A DNA stretch of 64,000 nucleotides, from the NCBI RefSeq assembly GCF_027938815.1, contig NZ_CP115913.1:3258001-3322000 (forward strand). Direction: 5' to 3'. Position 1 is the first letter of the stretch; each line of letters starts with the position of its first letter. Below, in pieces: positions 60,468-64,000 of this stretch. Below the pieces are notes generated by a model. It was not told the origin of the DNA. It saw only the letters and a program-made list of their open reading frames with translations, and searched no databases. The stretch is from Oceanirhabdus sp. W0125-5 (GTDB lineage Bacteria > Bacillota > Clostridia > Clostridiales > Clostridiaceae). The translations under genes and the position numbers were made by a program.

Positions 60468-61397
60468 CTATTTAATAAGTATAAGTTCATTACCAAGGTA
60501 TTTTGCTATAGTCCCCATACCTGAGATTTTCCCTTTAGCTTCAGCATCCTTATTATAATTAGTATTTGTATTTACATCATAAGTATAGATAGTACCATCT
60601 TCATCAGTAATAAATTCGATACCAGCAATATTAATCCCATTAGTATTAAGGAATTTCGAGTATTTTTCAATTATTGGATCTTCAAATCCATCAATAATTT
60701 TAAATTTTGATGTTTCTGATTCTCCAACAGGACAGAAAGCGTCTCCTATTTGACAAACATCTGCTGGGCACAATTGAAAACCTTCTGAAGTATTAACTTG
60801 AACAGCATAAACGAATTTACCTCCAATAAATTCGCAGCGTGTAATATGTGGTGTTGGAGCTTTTATATACTGTTGAATTAGTGTTATTCCATCTATAGAA
60901 ATTTCAAAATTATCACCATATACATACTCTTTTAATGACTCAATACTGTGAAATAATTGAACACCTAGTCCTTTTCCTGCACGATTATGTTTAGTTATAA
61001 AAGATCCTTTAAAGCTTTTAGCTGCTTCAATAATTTGCTCCTTACCAATAGCAGCAACTGTGCGAGGTGTCTTTATACCATGAGCATTAAGAGAAGCATA
61101 TTGAGCAACTTTACTAATTTCAAGTTTAAGTGCATTACTAGTATTAATAACTTTTCTATTATGTGCTTCAAGCCATGCAAGTACTGATGCTGTATATTCG
61201 GGTGCAAAGCGATGACCACGAGTATGTGATGAAGCACTCATACGATTGTAAAATACACCCTCAGGTGGAGTTTGAGATAAATCTAAAACTCCTTCATTTA
61301 AAAACCAGTCTTCATAAGGCAACCCTAAAGCTTCTAATTCTTTAATCAATGGAGCAGTCCACTCCTTGTTTTCATGTATTATATAGATTTTTTTCAT
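60468..61397 (-). CDS. ATP-grasp (RimK-like) family ligase
   Basis: A 309-residue cytoplasmic protein. The middle (about residues 110-300) is an ATP-grasp fold: KGSFITKHNRAGKGLGVQLF holds the P-loop-like lysine and glycines, TLIQQYI follows, and YDVNTNTNYN near the end carries metal ligands. Related RimK-type ligases add amino acids or make peptide-like bonds. The substrate is unknown. The start at 61397 follows AAGGATG; an in-frame ATG at 61406 overlaps it. It follows the symporter gene by 22 nt, suggesting co-transcription under the T-box. Confidence 0.8.
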   Translation of the reverse strand: MKKIYIIHENKEWTAPLIKELEALGLPYEDWFLNEGVLDLSQTPPEGVFYNRMSASSHTRGHRFAPEYTASVLAWLEAHNRKVINTSNALKLEISKVAQYASLNAHGIKTPRTVAAIGKEQIIEAAKSFKGSFITKHNRAGKGLGVQLFHSIESLKEYVYGDNFEISIDGITLIQQYIKAPTPHITRCEFIGGKFVYAVQVNTSEGFQLCPADVCQIGDAFCPVGESETSKFKIIDGFEDPIIEKYSKFLNTNGINIAGIEFITDEDGTIYTYDVNTNTNYNKDAEAKGKISGMGTIAKYLGNELILIK

Positions 61398-61419
61398 AAT
61401 AAACATCCTTTCAGAAATT

Positions 61420-62742
61420 TTAAGCTAATTTTAGGTTATAATTTTCTTTATCATCATTGTTAAATTTAACTCTATCAAATTCATCTTCTGAGTTTGCTAC
61501 TAAAAATGCTGCTACAGATGCACCAGTTACATTTATCATTGTCCTAACCATATCCATAATTACATCAATCCCGAGTACCATAGCTAGCCCCTCAATTGGA
61601 AGACCAAGGTTTGATAATACTACAGTGGATGCAATGGTTGCAGCACCAGGAACTCCTGCTATACCGATGGAGCCTATAACAGTCGTAGTAACAAGTAGTA
61701 AGTAATGGCTAAAGGATAATTCAATTTTAAACACATTAGCTACAAAAATTGCAACAATTGCTGGATAAATACCACCGCCACCATTCATACCTACATTAGT
61801 ACCAATAGGAGCAACAAAGCTAGCTATCTTATCAGAAATCATTAATCTATTAGTTAAAGTTTTTAATGTTACAGGCAAAGTTCCATAACTGCTTTGAGTA
61901 GTAAATGCAACTACCTGTGCAGGATAAAGCTTTTTAAAAAATTTTATAGGATTAACTTTTGCTACAAATGTTAATAAACTTCCATATGTTAATATCATGT
62001 GTAATACGCTGGCGATATACATAGCAACAATTACTTTTACAAGAGGAATTAATGTTGCAATTCCATTTTTAGCAGCAGTTGCAGACATAAGAGCAAATAC
62101 GCCGTAAGGTGCTAAGTTAATTATTATTTTTGTAATTGAAAACATAACCTGTGCAAAGGAATTAATGAAATCTTTTATAGGTTTGATAGCTTCCGTTTTT
62201 TTTGAATCTTCAATAATTATGCCTACTGAAACAAATAGGGAGAAAATTATAACAGGAATTATCTTTCCTTCAACCATTGATGCAAGTGGATTTTTAGGTA
62301 TCATATCTATTAAGATTTTACTAAAAGCAGGAATTTCTTTTACTTGGAAAGAAGTATCTTTAGCGAATTGAATACCGTTTCCTAAATTCATTACGTTTGC
62401 AACTAATATACCTATAGCTGCAGCAATTCCTGTTGTAGATAAAAGTAATACTAAGGTTTTTAAACCAATCTTTTTTAATTGTTGTGGACTTTCAAGTGAT
62501 GTTATACTTGAAATTAATGATGTTACTATGAGTGGTATTACCACCATTTTAATCAGGGATACAAAGATTTTTCCTATAGGTTCAATAATTAAAATATTGT
62601 TTTTGAAGATTGCTCCCATAGTGATACCCATAAACATTGAAATTAATACTCTTACTCCAAAATTAACTTTCTTTTTGTTTAAGTTGTGTAAAAATACAAA
62701 TATTACAATTGAAACTAAAATACTACCATATGTTAATAACAT
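61420..62742 (-). CDS. DAACS-family amino acid symporter (TcyP-like)
   Basis: A 440-residue membrane protein of the dicarboxylate/amino acid:cation symporter family. QSSYGTLPVTLKTL (the serine-rich hairpin region) and GTNVGMNGGGGIYPA (the central NMDGT-like motif) are characteristic, as is VPGAATIASTVVL. The N-terminus (VNFGVRVLISMFMGI) resembles the cystine carrier TcyP. A T-box leader precedes it, so transcription rises when a specific tRNA is uncharged. The T-box base argues for Cys, Gly or Thr tRNA, which is consistent with cystine but not proof. Confidence 0.8.
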   Translation of the reverse strand: MLLTYGSILVSIVIFVFLHNLNKKKVNFGVRVLISMFMGITMGAIFKNNILIIEPIGKIFVSLIKMVVIPLIVTSLISSITSLESPQQLKKIGLKTLVLLLSTTGIAAAIGILVANVMNLGNGIQFAKDTSFQVKEIPAFSKILIDMIPKNPLASMVEGKIIPVIIFSLFVSVGIIIEDSKKTEAIKPIKDFINSFAQVMFSITKIIINLAPYGVFALMSATAAKNGIATLIPLVKVIVAMYIASVLHMILTYGSLLTFVAKVNPIKFFKKLYPAQVVAFTTQSSYGTLPVTLKTLTNRLMISDKIASFVAPIGTNVGMNGGGGIYPAIVAIFVANVFKIELSFSHYLLLVTTTVIGSIGIAGVPGAATIASTVVLSNLGLPIEGLAMVLGIDVIMDMVRTMINVTGASVAAFLVANSEDEFDRVKFNNDDKENYNLKLA

Positions 62743-62810
62743 TTAAAATACCTCCATAAATTTTAAATTTATATTTTTTACAACTTGGCCAAGTTATAAT
62801 TCTTAAAAAT

Positions 62811-63100
62811 AAAAAAACCTCCTGCCTCTGAAATACTCCAGAGGCAGAAGGTATACTTCCGCGGTTCCACTCTGATTAGACATTACTGTCCATCTTTTTT
62901 CTGGTACTAAATTATACCATATCTCTATAACGGGAGAATCCGAAAAAGCATACTATAGTTCAGCTTTCCACTCACAGGGGCACTTCAACTATACTTGTAC
63001 ATAAAACTCTCTCACCCATGGAGTTTCTCTCTGTATGCCTCATATAATCTACTTTTCCTGATCAATGTGTTTAGTTTAATAATTTCTTACCATTAACTTG
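62811..63100 (-). promoter_or_regulatory. T-box riboswitch leader
   Basis: On the minus strand a typical T-box AGAGTGGAACCGCGG (62858-62873) is followed by a terminator stem CTGCCTCTG/CAGAGGCAG and T-tract (62811-62851). Stem I parts include GGCATAC with GTATGC (62950s and 63030s) and AGAGAG. The T-box TGGA would pair with a tRNA having U73. The specifier codon could not be fixed; the segment GAAC-TAT-A is one candidate, TGC another. Confidence 0.9.
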
Positions 63101-63106
63101 TTACTT

Positions 63107-63135
63107 ATTCTAAATTAAAATAAAAAATTTGTCAA
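63107..63135 (-). promoter_or_regulatory. Promoter of the T-box operon
   Basis: On the minus strand TTGACA, 17 nt, TAGAAT. Transcription starts near 63100. Confidence 0.8.
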
Positions 63136-63287
63136 TAATAAAGGCTTTGGAAATTAATGTTATAATAGAGATATGAAAAACTATACTTAATTATATAATT
63201 TAATATCTAGTTATACAATTTTAATGTTATAAGTTAACTTATTCACAAAAAACAAGTTTTTTGTTTTAAGTCTAAAGGGGGATGTAA

Positions 63288-63878
63288 GTGAATACATATA
63301 AGATTATAGGTATAATAATTTATTTATCTTTTTATGGAAGTTATTTTGCAAAAATGTTTTCACAAAGTAAGAGCGGCATAAAAACTGATAGAATGGGTAA
63401 AGGAATTAAACCTAAAAAAACTTTTGTTATAGAAGTGATTTTGAAAATGATAACACTAATGACAGCAGTTATACAGCTTATAAGTATTTTATTTATTAAA
63501 AAAATACTTATATTAATTCAAAAAGATTGGTTTATTTATAGTGGTTTTATAATTTCCACGATAGGTGTCATCATTTTTATTATTGCAATGGTAACAATGC
63601 ATGATAGTTGGAGAGCGGGAATTGATAATACTCAAGATACTAAAATGATTAGTAATGGAATTTATAAATACAGTAGAAATCCAGCATTCGTAGGGTTTGA
63701 TCTATTTTATATTGGGTTAGCACTTTCATTCTCAAATGTTTTTAATGTATTTTTTGCATGTGCTTCAATCGTAATGTTTCATTTTCAAATACTAGAAGAG
63801 GAAAAGTTTCTTAATACTATATTTGGAAATGAGTATTTAGACTATAAGAAAAAAACATGGAGATATTTTGGAAAATAA
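63288..63878 (+). CDS. Isoprenylcysteine/phospholipid methyltransferase-like membrane protein
   Basis: A 196-residue protein with four or five helices and the C-terminal ICMT/PEMT signature: SNGIYKYSRNPAFVGFDLFY (R-N-P) and ILEEEKFLNTIFGNEYLDY (E-E-x-x-L). The substrate is unknown, but such enzymes methylate lipids or thiols at the membrane using SAM. The GTG start follows AAGGGGGATG. A decayed relative is at 28672. It is monocistronic in this window. Confidence 0.85.
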   Translation: MNTYKIIGIIIYLSFYGSYFAKMFSQSKSGIKTDRMGKGIKPKKTFVIEVILKMITLMTAVIQLISILFIKKILILIQKDWFIYSGFIISTIGVIIFIIAMVTMHDSWRAGIDNTQDTKMISNGIYKYSRNPAFVGFDLFYIGLALSFSNVFNVFFACASIVMFHFQILEEEKFLNTIFGNEYLDYKKKTWRYFGK

Positions 63879-63980
63879 TAGAAAATGAGATTTTTATATG
63901 ATAAAATGATACTAAGTTGGGAGTTAGGTTAATTTATTGAATATAAGATTATAAAATCAAAATCTAAAAGGGAGTAGTAG

Positions 63981-63999
63981 CAATTCTCAATGAGAATTG
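63981..63999. repeat. Inverted repeat at the window edge
   Basis: CAATTCTC-AAT-GAGAATTG. It may be an operator or part of a terminator for a gene outside the window; the remainder of 63879-64000 shows no gene. Confidence 0.5.
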
Positions 64000-64000
64000 T

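Overview
The window is AT-rich, densely coding DNA of a Gram-positive, spore-forming anaerobe. The Clostridium-like codon use, strong Shine-Dalgarno sites, rho-independent terminators, a guanine riboswitch, a T-box leader, a Spo0E-type remnant and an OmpR/histidine-kinase repertoire all point to Clostridium sensu lato. The species cannot be named from the sequence. No rRNA, tRNA, CRISPR array, transposase or replication origin was seen.

Layout. 0.1-4.4 kb: a three-gene operon (GyrI-like small-molecule-binding protein, nucleotidyltransferase, full-length UvrA paralogue) that looks like defence against a DNA-damaging compound. 4.5-7.8 kb: an acetyltransferase, an RNase H remnant and a guanine-riboswitch-controlled pbuX-xpt purine salvage operon. 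8.0-13.1 kb: an ABC transporter of the FtsX/MacB kind with its own two-component system. 13.3-15.6 kb: copper handling (HMA/TauE-SafE/cupredoxin fusion, 19-cysteine Csp protein, DUF1450 protein behind a CsoR-type operator).

15.7-36.9 kb is the most interesting part. Seven promoters, and a weaker eighth, carry the same architecture: CATAAW-N5-CAYAWT, then 7 nt, then a -10 hexamer. Box 1 sits exactly where a -35 would be. They precede a NosR/NapH-like FeS-flavin membrane protein, an NlpC/P60 hydrolase, a SHOCT protein with the OmpR-type regulator and kinase, a Cys/His-rich peptide with a Met-repeat secreted protein, an HD-GYP protein, a probable small RNA, a chemoreceptor and a glucosaminidase-like protein. 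The kinase has a His/Met-rich external loop, so I infer an extracytoplasmic copper/silver (or similar soft-metal) regulon. The same stretch holds a copper ATPase whose second CxxC metal site is encoded UGA-x-x-Cys, a divergent Lgt with an apparent AUU start, and a membrane-embedded spermidine-synthase-like protein.

37-43 kb: ordinary genes (acidic protein, second Csp-like protein, acetyltransferase, metallophosphoesterases, amino acid permease, SDR). 43.2-48.0 kb: a five-gene cluster around a P1B-type ATPase lacking the CPC motif. Four of its proteins start with an HxxxGRxR domain, and a Fur-like palindrome lies upstream; it resembles ferrosome (fez) clusters. 48.1-60.4 kb: a divergent hypX and a 12-gene Tat-exported [NiFe]-hydrogenase operon containing the structural genes, protease, hypA, hypB, tatA, tatC, hypF, hypC, hypD, hypE and a nickel permease. 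A canonical promoter with a 16/19 Fur box at the predicted transcription start drives it. 60.5-63.9 kb: an ATP-grasp protein, a T-box-controlled symporter and an isoprenylcysteine-methyltransferase-like protein.

Taken together, the window is rich in metal biology: copper efflux and storage, probable iron storage organelles, and nickel-iron hydrogenase assembly, with Fur-like and CsoR-like operators and a new direct-repeat motif connecting them.
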